DNA of 64,000 nt from contig CM034108.1 of the NCBI GenBank assembly GCA_019914945.1, forward strand, positions 2,986,001 through 3,050,000, given 5' to 3'. A program made the position numbers and the translations under genes. Origin of the DNA: Typha latifolia (taxonomy: Eukaryota; Streptophyta; Magnoliopsida; Poales; Typhaceae). Shown here one piece after another: positions 39,449 to 52,334 of the stretch; the first letter of the stretch is position 1; each line of letters starts with the position of its first letter. The notes beneath the pieces were generated by a model that made no database searches, had not been told where the DNA came from, and saw only the letters and a list, made by a program, of their open reading frames with translations.

Positions 39449-42400
39449 CTAGTATCGTCGAGAAATGCGTGGCATGGAGAATTTCTGCTTTCTGTCGTAG
39501 TATATCCGTACCACCACAGCTGCAGTTTCTTCTATAGCTTTTCCAGTGACCTCTGCATAGAACAACAATCTTCGTAACGACAAAATAGGAATAACCAAAA
39601 GACATTTGATCAAATTATTGATATCAATTACCGATCACTGGCCAAACAGGATTCTGCGCAAAAATTTGATTTGCATGCTCCAACTCATCCTTCACATAAT
39701 CCATCTCTGCATAGTTGCTCCTCATCTCAGCATGGAACCCTAGACTTTTGGCCCTTGCCCTCCTTATAGTCTGCAGTACCAATGGATTTATTGTCAATCC
39801 AAACACCTTCTCCTGATTGATTTCAAAAAGGGTCTTCGGCAATTCCACACCCATCACAATGGGCACGTTTGCAACTTTGAATCCCTTCTGAGCAAGATAT
39901 ATGGATAAGGGTGTCTTCCCAGTGCGTGAAACACCAACGAGGACAATGTTGGCATGATGAAGGTTACGAGGCTGAGCCCCATCATCCTGTTTTATGGTGA
40001 AATCAATAGCTTCAATACGTCGGAAGTACTCATCAGTAAGTGGAGCCTTTCTGCCACCTCGGGGGATCCCAGAAGGAGCAACACCAAGATGAGCAGCAAT
40101 GGCTTCGGTCGTGGGTCGTAGAATGTCGGCGGATGGGACACTCCAGATCTGACAAGCCTGCTTAGCAGACTCAGCCATGGAAGGATCAGCAAGGGTGTAC
40201 AGAAGAAGTGCACCTTCTTTTGCAGCTTGCTTAATTATCTCTAATAGCCTATCCGTATCTTCAACCTGAAGATTGGTCACAGAAAATTATCAGATGTAAG
40301 CTGATAATGACAAACGACCACTCACACTATTCATAATAAAACAGAAAAACAGATATAAAGAAAAATCATAATACCGTGAAGATTCTAACTCTTGACCATC
40401 CTCTACAATAAACTATGATTATATATGAATAAGATGGCAAAAATAAAGTTAAGTAGCAAATTATAGAGCCATACTCAAAGATTTTTTCAAAAAAATGCAC
40501 CACGATACAGATTATATCAACATGGTGACTGACCTACAGGTTGTAGTATATAATAACAATTTTAATGTCTTGCAGATAATTAATGTGAAATTAGAATGTT
40601 GTAGCAACAACATGCAAACAGTAATTATCCTCTCTTCTTATCAAAGATTGAAACTGGCTCCAGTATCAGTAAAGCTCATCCTGCAGATAATCAAGAAGAT
40701 ATAACTAACAAAGGGATCTATGAGTGAGGGCTTGCCCTCTGAGGTTCATCTTAATGATGAATTAGGAGGAAGCCATCACTCATATATACATTTAGAAAGA
40801 GCTAATCAATATTAACTTGTTCACTTATTTACTCCCAGATGAAATTAGATAACTTTGTTTGGATTGATTTGCATTTTGCTGAATAAGATGCATATTCGAA
40901 ATTTGAAAGCCAAATACTGAAGTTGCAGTACAGCCTACTAGGTGTCTAATCATGTTTATAGGAGTAAATGGCACACCAAAAGAGTTTTTGTTTCTTTCTC
41001 CAATATAACTCTGTTAAACTGCAGAAAAGAGATTGGAATGAGTGTGTTTATGTTAATATAGCTTGAGCAGTATGCTTGATATAATACCCTAAAGCTGTAA
41101 AGCTCCCAAGATGTTATCTGAAGAAGTGGATTATGATGATCCCATGGTACTTGTCAGTATGATGTTTGAACAAGAGAAACAATTCAAACAAATTTGCGAC
41201 ATGAAAATATGTGACACAGATGATCAACAATGCCAAAAGTGAAAAAATATAAGAGAGAAAGGATGAATCATGCTGCCAAGGCTTACACAGACAAGAAAGC
41301 TAGATTAAGCAGCAACAACTTGACGAAACAATAGTGCCTTACTTTTACTGTCTTCTGAATAATGATGAACTAAACTCTTCTTCTCTAAATAAGAAGTCAG
41401 GAATTACATTGAACAACTAAGACCATCAGTCAGTGATTGCCAAAACATTATTGTCAAAAGTTTGTTTAGACTAATCTACTTAAGGTTGTCTACGACATAT
41501 TGAGTTATCCAAATTATTATTTAGACTAATCCAAATTCATCATTTTCCAACAGAAAACTATACTGAATCACTCTGGTCCTCACCATTTTGATATCTTCAC
41601 TATCCTGATTATAGATAAGGATTTTGGTTGAGATGGTACATTACTTTTTAGTTAGAGTAGGCCCCAACAGCTGTAGTTTAACAAAGAAGCAGTTCTAGAT
41701 TCCTTTTGTAGTTATCCCAACTTCAGTTTATGCCATTTGTAGTGCTCTTCACTCTACTATTGTAGTCCTATGAAAATACCAATGAAACCAACAAAAGAAG
41801 GATCCCTGAGAAAAGCAATGAAATTAATTTATATTATCCAAAACCAATTATTTGAACAATCCAAATCGTCCACAATAAGGATCAGATATCTAAATCTGCT
41901 GGATCTCTATTTAGTTCTCTCAACTGTAAGAAAAATCTCAGTAATATGATTTCATATGCGTAGGCACTCTAGCCGATTAGAATAGGCAATTCAATAACAA
42001 TTTCCAGCTTCCACTGCAGTCTCCAAGTTTGTAAAATGCTCTTATGTTCTACAACTTACAGAGAAACCCAAGAAGAAAAATCTTTAAGAAGAATAATGAG
42101 CTTGTTTCTCCAGTAATAATTATCAAAATGGTCATGTGCACATAATCTTGATGATATCATGATACCCCCTTCAGACCCAAATCAGCAGATTACTCCAAAC
42201 ACTTCATTATTAGCTCACCTAGAAATCATCAAGTCCGTACGAACATATTAAGAGACTAGTTTTTGGGTAAAGATTAGCAGAAAGCAAAGAACCAACCAAA
42301 GCCCTTCTTGCAGATACTAAATCAAACGACAACCAACACAACCAAAGCCCTTTTTTTCCTTCGATTCCAAACTGTGTCAATTTTCAATGACGAATTGGAT

Positions 42401-43005
42401 TTTGGCTAAAGATGTGTGTAAAAAATAGACGAACAAACCAAAAAACCATTCTAGGATTCGACAATTCTCGGGAAAGACGGACTTACCCCGGAGAAGAGGT
42501 GGGTGTTCACGGGGCAAACCCGGTCGACGAGGCAGTACTCGAACTGCCCCAACGCCGCGTTGACGGAGTGCTCCGCCGTCCACCCCGTGCCGTCCGAGAC
42601 CATGTAGATCGGCTTCCCCGCCGCCGCCATCACATCGCCGTCATATCCGCCGTCGCCGTCATCCTCCCCGTCGGAAACGGACGTTTGGATATCTTCCAGT
42701 AAAGAAGAAGATGAGGGAGGAACTGTGGCCGGCGACGTCGCGGCCTTCTTGCGGAGGGCCGGCCACTCGAGCCGGCGGCCGGACCGGAGGGCTCGGGCCC
42801 TGGACCACCGGCTCAGCTGTGAGCTCGACCGGCTGGATCGAATTCGGACCGGTGGGTCCGGTTCGGATCGATGGGTCGGATTCGGATCCGGGTTCGAGTT
42901 CGGATTCTCATGGGGAAGGCAGGAAAGTAGTCGGAAACGTGGGTGGGGTTTGGTGACGATGGTGGGAAAGAAAGCAGGGAGGGATGGGAATTTGGAGCCT
43001 AACAT
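39449..43005 (-). CDS. RP1: Pyruvate, phosphate dikinase regulatory protein, chloroplastic (DUF299)
   Basis: Bifunctional enzyme: it inactivates PPDK by ADP-dependent threonine phosphorylation and reactivates it by Pi-dependent dephosphorylation, which sets PPDK activity by light in C4/CAM and other leaves. Exons: 43005-42487, 40265-39632, 39552-39449; phases 0 and 1, 418 aa. Residues 1-100 are rich in Ser, Arg and Pro, like a chloroplast transit peptide. The DUF299 domain starts at [20 protein letters not shown]. The P-loop GVSRTGKT is at 284-291, followed by [18 protein letters not shown] and [18 protein letters not shown]. The protein ends PRISRRY. Splicing across VI|E recreates the conserved [11 protein letters not shown] junction, which supports the exon 3 call. 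Intron 1 is 2.2 kb. Confidence 0.95.
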
Positions 43006-43928
43006 CTCTGTTTCATTTCTTTTTCATTTTCTTTTTCATTTTCTTTTTAAATACCTCTGGGTCCAGAAATATCGGGAACGAAATCCAATACATGAGCGCT
43101 AGGAGGGATCAGGATTCAGGACTTTGTTGATATTCTTTTGAGGAGTTTTATAATTTACACCTTTCACTTTTCTCTTATTCGTGTTATGGAAATTTTCAAA
43201 TACTACCCTATATTTGCACTATTCTACTGTTAATCCGACCCTTCCTTCCTTGATATTAATTATGTTATATAGTATATGTACCTCTACTGTTTGAATTATT
43301 AAAATATTCATAAAAAATTACGAGCTAGACTGCACACCTACACTACACTAGCTAAATCTTTTCTAAACCATACTCCACCGTAATAATAAAAGGATCTATT
43401 AGAATTCGGAGCCAGGTCGGGCGAGGCTTCTAGGTGGGGACGGGTTAACGGGTTTGGACTAACATTTCAAGTTGGGGTGTCAGGAAACGGACCAAAACGG
43501 ATCGGATTTTCGGGTACTTCCCTCTATCGCGATAAGATGTTCAGGCATCTCCTTGCTAATTCTTGGAACTGATACCGAGGTACAAAGAAAAGGAGCAAAA
43601 TTTTCAAAGATGGGATCATGGGAGGCTTCAAAGTTAAGCCGTCTTAAGCATGTTGGAACAAAAGAAATATAATTCTAAATACCACTGAGAAATACATAAA
43701 CCAAAAAAAAAAATCTTAAATTAAGAACATTTTAAACGAACACCATAACAGGGGGTCGATGTAGAAGATAGATGATTTTTGGCGTACATGGATGAATAAA
43801 GTACAAGATAACATGCGACGAAACAAAATGAAACAAAGGACTTCACACACATTTTAACGTCAAAATATGGCTGCATGAGTGGGCTTTTAATAAAGTAGAA
43901 ACAAGGATACAAATGAAAACAGAGGACT
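43006..43928. other. Spacer with RP1 promoter and 3' flank of the DUF4220 gene
   Basis: RP1 upstream region (T-rich near 43010-43050, probably 5'UTR) followed by AT-rich DNA. No other gene seen. Confidence 0.4.
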
Positions 43929-46112
43929 TCACAGAGCATGCCTCTGAGGCTCGCGTTCCAATATGCCTGCATGAGTGAGCAAAGCCCATAGATGTGTTAT
44001 GAATTCACCACCTCTAGTTGTAGTCTCGATATGGGCTTTCGCATTATCTGATGGTGCAACATACAGCATCATTTCCGCCCAGAACTCTGCCAACACCTTC
44101 CATCTTAGCTGATGATCTTGTATCTCCATTAGTTGTCTCCCAAGTCTTGCACCCATTACAACAATACGGTTTGGCTCCGAGGTATCCATTGCGATGCTCT
44201 GCATCCTTTGACGCCTCTGGGCCATCGTTTCTGTCCGATCAAGAAATCGACACGCTTCACGCACCACTTCATCAAATATTAACTCAGTGTCATAACTATG
44301 ACCTGGTAATAAATGTGGCGCGAAAACTACCAAGTAAGCACAGTATCTGGATAAGCTGGTAGCTACGATTTTATCTCTTCTCAGCTCCTGGTCTGATTCT
44401 CGTGAATCTTGTGCTGGTGGTGTGTTGTCACACAGAGTGGTGGCGATGTGCCAGACCAAGATGGAGTGTGTGTCCGTGTGTAGCCTGCATGCCCACAAGA
44501 GTTCTTCGCTTACTCCGTTGTCTTGCAAGGATCTTATCCCATTCGTCAGCCGACCTCCGCTAGATCTGAGGGAACTAATGATGGCTTTCTTCACCTCAGT
44601 TGGCAACTCGACGGAATTCTCTTGCTTTTTCCCTCTCATGGTCTTGTCGACCAGACCTAGTACTGTCGCATAGTGCATCACATTCCGTGGTTCGTAATCG
44701 AAATGATCAAGAAAGGAGTACTGGCCAATCTTACCCACCCAATATCTAGAAAGCCCAATCTTTTTGAGGAAGCTAGACAGCCTAATCAGGCCCAAGGGCT
44801 TCATTAATATCTCAGAGCCTACGCTAGAGCGACGCTCTAGAAGAATAACGTACTGGCATATCAACATCACCTTGTACCAATCCGACGCTAGGCAGAAGAA
44901 GAGCTGGACATACTCCAGCAGTAAAACGACCAGTACAAGAACACATATGACAAGGGCATCCAAGTTCATCAACCCGAGCCGAATGACAAAGTAACTAAGA
45001 GATAATGAGATCGTAAAACCGAAGTGTGTCATGAGAATCAAGATGGCTTCAAACCCAACCCCAAATGCACCTAAAACTTTATATATATTTTGGAGGATAA
45101 GAGGATATCTAGTGTAGAAGCGATCATAAAGGAAAGATAGCTCTACCTCGATCACCCTGAATACTCTCTCGTCATCGTCCTCCGAGAGCAGCCCCTCGAA
45201 GACGAAGGCACGCGTCTTTGGATGGCGCGACTCAGCCAAGGGATACCCACACAATCTCCGGCTGAGTAGATTAGACAAGGCCATCGAGAGGCATACGTCC
45301 TTCAATAGCCCCTTTGGATCTCCGGCAGCAGGGTCAAACAGTCTATCGTTGGCCCGCCGAATCTTATCCACAGTAATGACACGCTTGTCGTCTTTATCAA
45401 GGCGTGTCCGGTATTGCGGACATTCAACTGGGAGAATTTCAGTTAAACTCGTCATTGCTGGAGCGTAGATCACGTAACGGTAGCCTCTCATGTCTCTAGG
45501 ATTGACCTCACCCTCGATACTCAACTCATGCTCGTAGCTCATGTAGTCCGCGAGCCATTTGGTGTCGCGCTGTAGGAAACTAGAGTTTCCTTTTACCAAG
45601 TATATTACTCGCGAATAGCACCTCACTAAGCAGACGGTATTTAAAATCGACAGCAAATCATCGTACAGTTTATCGGAACCGCTGTTGGCCCGCATATATG
45701 TCCCGATCAAGTACCAAATCCAAGCGGATTTGAGGATTCGCCGGACCGCGTGCGACTTCCAATTCTCGTTGTCGTCGAGGCTGTAGGCCGAGAAGGAATC
45801 TGCAATGTCAAAAACAAGGAACAAGCAGATTCCCCACAATGGAGAATATAAATCGTTTTTGAAGGTAGAGGATCGCATCTGTCCTATGATGTAGGTTGTC
45901 AATGGTAAGGACAGTTTGTAAGACCCCCAGGCCATGTATCTGATGATACTGTTGCTCGATCTCCGACGGAGTTCGCCGAGGATGAGCACAAGAAGAAAGA
46001 GGCCGACGCTGAGGCTCACAAGGACTTTTACACGTATTAATCTGAATTCTGGGGAGTCAAACATACCGAGAAGCGCACGAACGCCATTGTCGCCATTTTT
46101 GTGAATCTCCAT
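43929..46112 (-). CDS. DUF4220/DUF594 multi-pass membrane protein
   Basis: Intronless 727-aa protein of a plant-specific family, especially expanded in monocots, with no established biochemical role. The N-terminal DUF4220 region has several hydrophobic segments (VLVSLSVGLFLLVLILGEL, YSPLWGICLFLVFDIAD, GVGFEAILILMTHFGFTISL, ALVICVLVLVVLLLEYVQLF). The C-terminal DUF594 part is recognisable from WACRLHTDTHSILVWHIATTLCD and YLVVFAPHLLPGHSYDTEL. The start at 46112 is the first ATG of a continuous frame. Length is normal for the family and there is no sign of damage. A shredded relative lies at 49.2-49.75 kb on the other strand. Confidence 0.88.
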   Translation of the reverse strand: MEIHKNGDNGVRALLGMFDSPEFRLIRVKVLVSLSVGLFLLVLILGELRRRSSNSIIRYMAWGSYKLSLPLTTYIIGQMRSSTFKNDLYSPLWGICLFLVFDIADSFSAYSLDDNENWKSHAVRRILKSAWIWYLIGTYMRANSGSDKLYDDLLSILNTVCLVRCYSRVIYLVKGNSSFLQRDTKWLADYMSYEHELSIEGEVNPRDMRGYRYVIYAPAMTSLTEILPVECPQYRTRLDKDDKRVITVDKIRRANDRLFDPAAGDPKGLLKDVCLSMALSNLLSRRLCGYPLAESRHPKTRAFVFEGLLSEDDDERVFRVIEVELSFLYDRFYTRYPLILQNIYKVLGAFGVGFEAILILMTHFGFTISLSLSYFVIRLGLMNLDALVICVLVLVVLLLEYVQLFFCLASDWYKVMLICQYVILLERRSSVGSEILMKPLGLIRLSSFLKKIGLSRYWVGKIGQYSFLDHFDYEPRNVMHYATVLGLVDKTMRGKKQENSVELPTEVKKAIISSLRSSGGRLTNGIRSLQDNGVSEELLWACRLHTDTHSILVWHIATTLCDNTPPAQDSRESDQELRRDKIVATSLSRYCAYLVVFAPHLLPGHSYDTELIFDEVVREACRFLDRTETMAQRRQRMQSIAMDTSEPNRIVVMGARLGRQLMEIQDHQLRWKVLAEFWAEMMLYVAPSDNAKAHIETTTRGGEFITHLWALLTHAGILEREPQRHAL

Positions 46113-46151
46113 GTTAATTTGCTAGCTTGCGATTCTGAACTCACCCCACCC

Positions 46152-46172
46152 TAGAGGGTTATATATATATAA
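46152..46172 (-). promoter_or_regulatory. TATA box of the DUF4220 gene
   Basis: Minus-strand TTATATATATATAA run about 45-60 bp upstream of ATG 46112. Confidence 0.5.
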
Positions 46173-46174
46173 AC

Positions 46175-48699
46175 TGCAACTTTTTTTTTTAATTCTTCTT
46201 TAAAATATTGTACTTATCATTGAAACTATTAAGCCTTGAACCATTTCAAACAATTTATTCGAGAATAAAATAGTCCCTTTATGATATCAGATTAGTTTTA
46301 ACTACAGTTAATTAAATTTCACTAACAGAATAATATTTTTAAAAGACCTTAATGATATAATGGCAATTACAGTCTTTTGAAGAATGCAGTGATTACGACA
46401 TTTGTATAGTTTTCAATGGCAATTAATAACTATGTGAAAGTTCCCATTTTTTTCTATATTAATACGGGCACTTTTTATATTAAGGCAAATCAAAAGTCTA
46501 ACCAAAATGATTTGATAGATAATTCTATTTTATAAGCAATGTTACCTACCTATACGACAAGTGATATATATACATATAAGTTGGTTGGATTGTTTTCGTA
46601 GAGCTGCAGTTAGGATTAACTAAATCAGTGGGCAACTAGTGAAGCTAAAACTAAAAAAGAATATACATATGTATGTATATGTATTCAATCAATTTGAAAC
46701 TAGGAATTGTATTTAAGCTTGACTTCAAACTTGACTTAAGAGGCGTTCCACCATCCTAAGCAGAAAAGTAGAATCCACCCTAGCTTGAAACTAAAAAATG
46801 TGCAACCGAAATTGACCGAATTTGCTCCTTCCATAGTTTATTGTGAGATACTTATAGAGGGAAATTTCCGTGAACGTTTGAGTTTGACAAGTTCTTTGGA
46901 TGATGTTGGCGACTATATGAAATGACGTGGATTTTTTTTACGAAGGGTTGATACACTATCTAATCATCATAATAATAATTAAAGAGTTGACATTCTTCTG
47001 GCTTAGACATTTAATAATTAAAAGAAATGAAGTCAATGGTATTATCTCTTAAAACTATAGGAGTTCTATTAACCTTTTTAACGAAATCTACATTTGGAGT
47101 AGTGGTCGACCTACTTAGGGTTAGCCGCAGGATACTTTATCACTCTCTTAGAGCTTGACCCTTGCTATCGGCTATATTTTCTTCCCCTCTTTTAGCCCTA
47201 ATGACTCTTTCTTCTTCGTAGGTATTTCTTCTTTTGAGTCAAGACTCATTAGGTTCATTGTGGTCTGCCTCAACCTATTATCATTCTAGTTTGGCTAGTA
47301 TTTTGCGTTGAGGGATCTAATCATGCAGCACCTCTCTTCTTACCATCTCTTAAATTGCTTTACCATCATTATTCCCCGCCATCTCCTTTTCTGCCGCCTA
47401 GGGGTAGTGAGTCAGTTTAATTAGATTCGAGTCGGGTTCAATTTGAGTCATGTTATAATAATTCATATGCAAACAAGATCAATTCATTGAATGGGTCAAA
47501 ATTTCTAAATACAAATATAACTTATTTATTAAATGTGTTATATGAGTTATCAAGTTCATATGTTATTCAAATTTACTCAGGTTATAAAATAAATTTTTCA
47601 TATTATAAATCTGTTAGTTGAGTCATAAATTAGTTAACATGTCACAAGTGGATTGGCGGGTTATAAATGGGTTAAGATAATAAACATTATGGCCCCTTTA
47701 ATAATCGAGTTAGACATGCGACATATTTATAATCTGAATATGATTATACAAAACTTGAACTCATAAAATTTGGGTTACTTTGTTAGGTTATTAGGCCAAG
47801 TTTTGACACCCTACCACTATACTACCTTGCTCCACATCTACAAATTAAGAGATCTGAGATAAAAAAGAGGGAAAAAAAACACTCCTTTTTATAATTTTCT
47901 ATTTATTTGATATTTTAGGATTCTATCAACAAATTTAAGAAAGGAAGGATAAGCATGAGTCACAACATATCTAATTAGATTATGATCAAATTAATAAATT
48001 ATGATATCATAATCTCAAAAAATCTTCTGTCCTTGCTCTGTTTAATTTGCACATAATTGCTTATTCTTCCATGATTTATTTTTGTAGGCACCTAAATAAA
48101 AATCATCTTGTTTTGATTTATTTTAATAATTTAATATTAGATGAATGTTATGATGGTAAGCATATTATTATTGTCTTCTTTTTTCTCCTTAAACTAAACA
48201 GGAGTAAACTCTCTCTTTTTCTTTCAATTCTTTCCATTACATCCAAATAAGATGAGAGAAAGTTAATTTCTCCTCTTCTTCTCTCTTGTTCTCTTCATCC
48301 AAACAGACCGTTAGTGTCATATTCTCGAAGAAGAGACAGCACAGAGGTTTTAGTCTATGGGAAAGGATTACAATAGAAAAAGAGAGGCCCAACCCTTCCA
48401 AATGGATCGGACCTTAACCTTACCTTCAAAATTTCAAACATACCTAAATCCACCTAAAATTCTTTCCAATTAAAACTACATTAATCGTCGTACTCGTTAT
48501 CGTTATGACTTTCTGGTATTTGACCCGTTATAATTGGAAGCTAATATCTCGTGCTTCTTCCCCTTTTCCTAATCCAACGGACACCTGCTTACCAATCCCT
48601 GCCACGTTTCAATTCTTCCTTTATTCGTATGGTAACTAATTAAACCCAGAATCACAATAAAACAGAGAATCGCATACGGTGGTATTCTTATACACCGAG
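46175..48699. other. Gene-free spacer
   Basis: AT-rich. 46230-46420 resembles 25225-25395 (dispersed repeat). About 47400-47815 starts AGGGGTAGTGAGTC and ends with TTTTGACACCCTA, loosely like hAT-type MITE ends, but no clear target duplication was seen. No coding region supported. Confidence 0.45.
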
Positions 48700-48990
48700 A
48701 TGAGGTTGGGAGTGGAGATACTCACAGGGAAGTTCTTCCATGTCGATGTGGAGGAGAAGGCGACGGTTGGGATGCTGAAGAAGGAGATCGCTAGCAAGGA
48801 GACGCTCCAGGAGCAGAGGCTGGTTCTGATGCTCAGCAATGGCCGTCTGATGAGGGATGATCAGTGTACCCTCGCGGAGTACGGTGTGCTTGATGGCTCC
48901 ATCCTCTACCTCTTCTTCACCTCAGTTGGTAACCCTAATTGGCTCACCTTCTTTGAGGACTTTGTGACCTTCTTTGTTAAGGATTGTTGA
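48700..48990 (+). CDS. Small ubiquitin-like domain protein
   Basis: 96 aa from ATG 48700; the 7 codons upstream in the same frame lack an ATG. Residues 1-76 read as a ubiquitin fold: MRLGVEILTGKFFHVDVEEKATV aligned in parts with ubiquitin's first two strands, then MLKKEIASKE (helix), QRLVLMLSNGRLM and TLAEYGVLDGSILYLFF. The C-terminal diglycine is absent; instead a hydrophobic tail follows (WLTFFEDFVTFFVKDC). It is therefore not expected to be conjugated and more likely acts as a binding module. I cannot name the orthologue. Single exon, higher GC than the flanks. Confidence 0.75.
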   Translation: MRLGVEILTGKFFHVDVEEKATVGMLKKEIASKETLQEQRLVLMLSNGRLMRDDQCTLAEYGVLDGSILYLFFTSVGNPNWLTFFEDFVTFFVKDC

Positions 48991-49064
48991 TGGGATGTAA
49001 TGCCTTGATGGAAAAAGGGAAATACTTCTTCTTCTATTTCATTCCTTGCCATCTGAGTACTATA

Positions 49065-49089
49065 CATACATACATACATACATACATAC
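49065..49089. repeat. (CATA)n microsatellite
   Basis: Six tandem CATA units just downstream of the ubiquitin-like gene. Confidence 0.85.
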
Positions 49090-49213
49090 GTATAACTTGG
49101 TAATGTGAGTGTCCAACCAATTGCTTTATAGGATAAAAGTTATTTTTCTTGATAAGAATTCAAAGCATTGCAAACTAGAAGGATAAAAATAAAAAATCAT
49201 TTGGAGCAGTCCC

Positions 49214-49750
49214 ATGGAGAGCAAATACTTGTCCATAATCAAAGGCGTCTATGATGCTCTCGTCGCCTTTGTTGTTGTAGTAGTAGAGATTGCGATCTTA
49301 AGAGTTCCTGCAGGTCTTTCTCTACATTGCATCGGACTGGATCAGGGTGATCTTAGTCAACAGGTACGTTGCAAGATCTTAAGGATTTTGAAGCCTTGGG
49401 AGAACAAGCTTGGCACATACGCATTTCTTGATACGCATTCCTCCAACTACAAACCCAAGAATGCCATGAATAAGCTTTCTTCCGGCGTAATTGGCAAGAC
49501 AGGACTATTATAAGGGCAGAAGCAGCAAATTGAAAGCCGATCGAGTTAATCTTCCCGAGTGAAGAAGACGATCATTGCGTCGCTTAGAGCTAACCATGGT
49601 AACCCAACGAACAGCTTTCCCGGGCATGCAACAAGCTCGCGAAGATCACGTACTCGATATTGGTCTGCCACAGTGCCACGTCGCTCTGTGAAAGCTCATC
49701 CAAGCTAGAAGAGAGGAGATCATGACACTTGCAAGCTTATCCCGTTAAAT
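49214..49750 (+). pseudogene. DUF4220/DUF594 pseudogene fragment
   Basis: The open part (49214-49513) holds DALVAFVVVVVEIAIL, like DALVICVLVLVVLLLEYV of the intact gene at 43.9 kb, then KLGTYAFLDTHSSNYKPKNAM, like KIGQYSFLDHFDYEPRNVM. After stops and frame changes, KKTIIASLRANHGNPTN (intact: KKAIISSLRSSGGRLTN) and CNKLAKITYSILVCHSATSLCE (intact: CRLHTDTHSILVWHIATTLCD) are still readable. The N-terminal half and C-terminal end are missing. Dead copy, opposite in orientation to the intact gene 3 kb away. Confidence 0.8.
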
Positions 49751-49801
49751 TTTTATTATAAATTATCAAGTATAAATCAAGTGAGTAGTTATTTGATATT
49801 T

Positions 49802-49802
<1 letters not shown>

Positions 49803-49854
<52 letters not shown>
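49803..49854. repeat. (AG)n microsatellite upstream of THI1
   Basis: About 26 AG units, roughly 310 bp upstream of the THI1 start codon. GA repeats are common in plant promoters. Confidence 0.9.
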
Positions 49855-49859
<5 letters not shown>

Positions 49860-50032
49860 AAATCTAATTCGTCAAAATATTGTTATCTTTTAGAAAGTAT
49901 TTTTGTTTTTGTTTTTATTTTTTATTCATAGCATTAGGCGGTTAAATATTTTTAATAGTTATCTAAAATATCTTCCAATTTTTACAGATATCAATCAATA
50001 AGATTCAAAAAGAAAATAAAAAATAGCAATAA

Positions 50033-51418
<1,386 letters not shown>

Positions 51419-51918
51419 GTAGTTGAGAGGAGACCAAGTGGTGGTTCTTATTTTGGTTCTTAGAGAGAGATGAGAGAAGTGGAAATAAGGAGATTGTGCG
51501 AGAATGGAGATAAGAGGATTTTAGCTTGGAAAGCTCTGTTCTTGTTTAGACTCTCCTACCATTCTCTGCAAGTCACCAAACAAAGGAAATGAAACGAATC
51601 ATAGTGGACTCTATTTGGTCTAGTAAAATGTTTCATTGTTTTATATTATTCTGATCGTTGTTTTGCAGTATCTACTGAATTATTTAGGCAAGCACCTGAG
51701 CCTGAGGTTATATTTTAGAGCATTGAGTCTGTGTCTCTGGTGCACTCTCTGCTGTTCTGGTTTTTGTTTCTGATTGGATGCTGGTTAAGAAAAAAAAAAT
51801 TGAGGATATTCTTGTGGAGTTCCCTGTACTACAATTAGAAGTGATCACAGGGCTGGATCAGGTTTGGGCCAGATTTTCGAGCCGGATTGGACCGGACTGG
51901 ACTGGGCCTCTGTGCCTC

Positions 51919-52060
51919 ATTGAAGCAGCGGACCAAAGGATCAATATTCTTGAATTAAGAAGTATATATGTATATATTTCATGGTGATAAATTGATTAAT
52001 TCGTGGGGTCGTATGATGCTGGTTTTGTGTAAAAGCTGAGAATTTTGAGTAAAGTTGTCA
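51919..52060 (+). pseudogene. Relic of the 3' end of a MES-like gene
   Basis: ATTGAAGCAGCGGA (51919-51932) matches codons IEAAD of gene A exon 3. After a deletion of about 60 bp, AATATTCTTGAATTAAGAAG (51943-51962) and the following 3'UTR match genes A and B. This marks a lost unit at the left edge of the array. Confidence 0.65.
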
Positions 52061-52286
52061 CTTTTATACTTCTCTTGTTATACTTACCATATGTTCAGCT
52101 CATACATATATAGTTTATTTGAATTTGATCCACAACTAAAGAAAGCACCAATAATGACAAATAAGAGCTGTTACTTGTCCTTATCGTTGAAGCAATATAT
52201 AATAGATCAGAAGCTCGAATACCACTTTATCGGAGGAACGTCGTAGAAAGGTCTCACGAAGAAAAATCCCGGTCGGCTAATTTACC

Positions 52287-52334
52287 GAACTCGAACCCCT
52301 CTGTTTGGAACCCGCAGCGGCCCTAACAGAGCCA
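52287..52334 (-). other. tRNA-like A/B box pair, possible SINE head
   Basis: Minus strand: TGGCTCTGTTAGGG (A-box-like, 52334-52321), then GGGGTTCGAGTTC (B-box-like, 52299-52287). There is no cloverleaf. SINE or a chance match; weak. Confidence 0.25.

Noticed and set aside
42711..43102. Two plus-strand open frames of 81 and 125 codons
   Set aside because: They are antisense to the GC-rich transit-peptide exon of RP1 and have no recognisable motif.
47400..47815. hAT-type MITE suggested by AGGGGTAGTG and TGACACCCTA ends
   Set aside because: The inverted ends are poor and no 8-bp target duplication was found.
48679..48990. Longer ubiquitin-like frame beginning at 48679
   Set aside because: It starts with GTG; the first ATG at 48700 is where similarity to ubiquitin begins.
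51419..51760. TPP riboswitch in the THI1 3'UTR
   Set aside because: I could not find the conserved CTGAGA...thi-box arrangement. The plant switch is normally on THIC.
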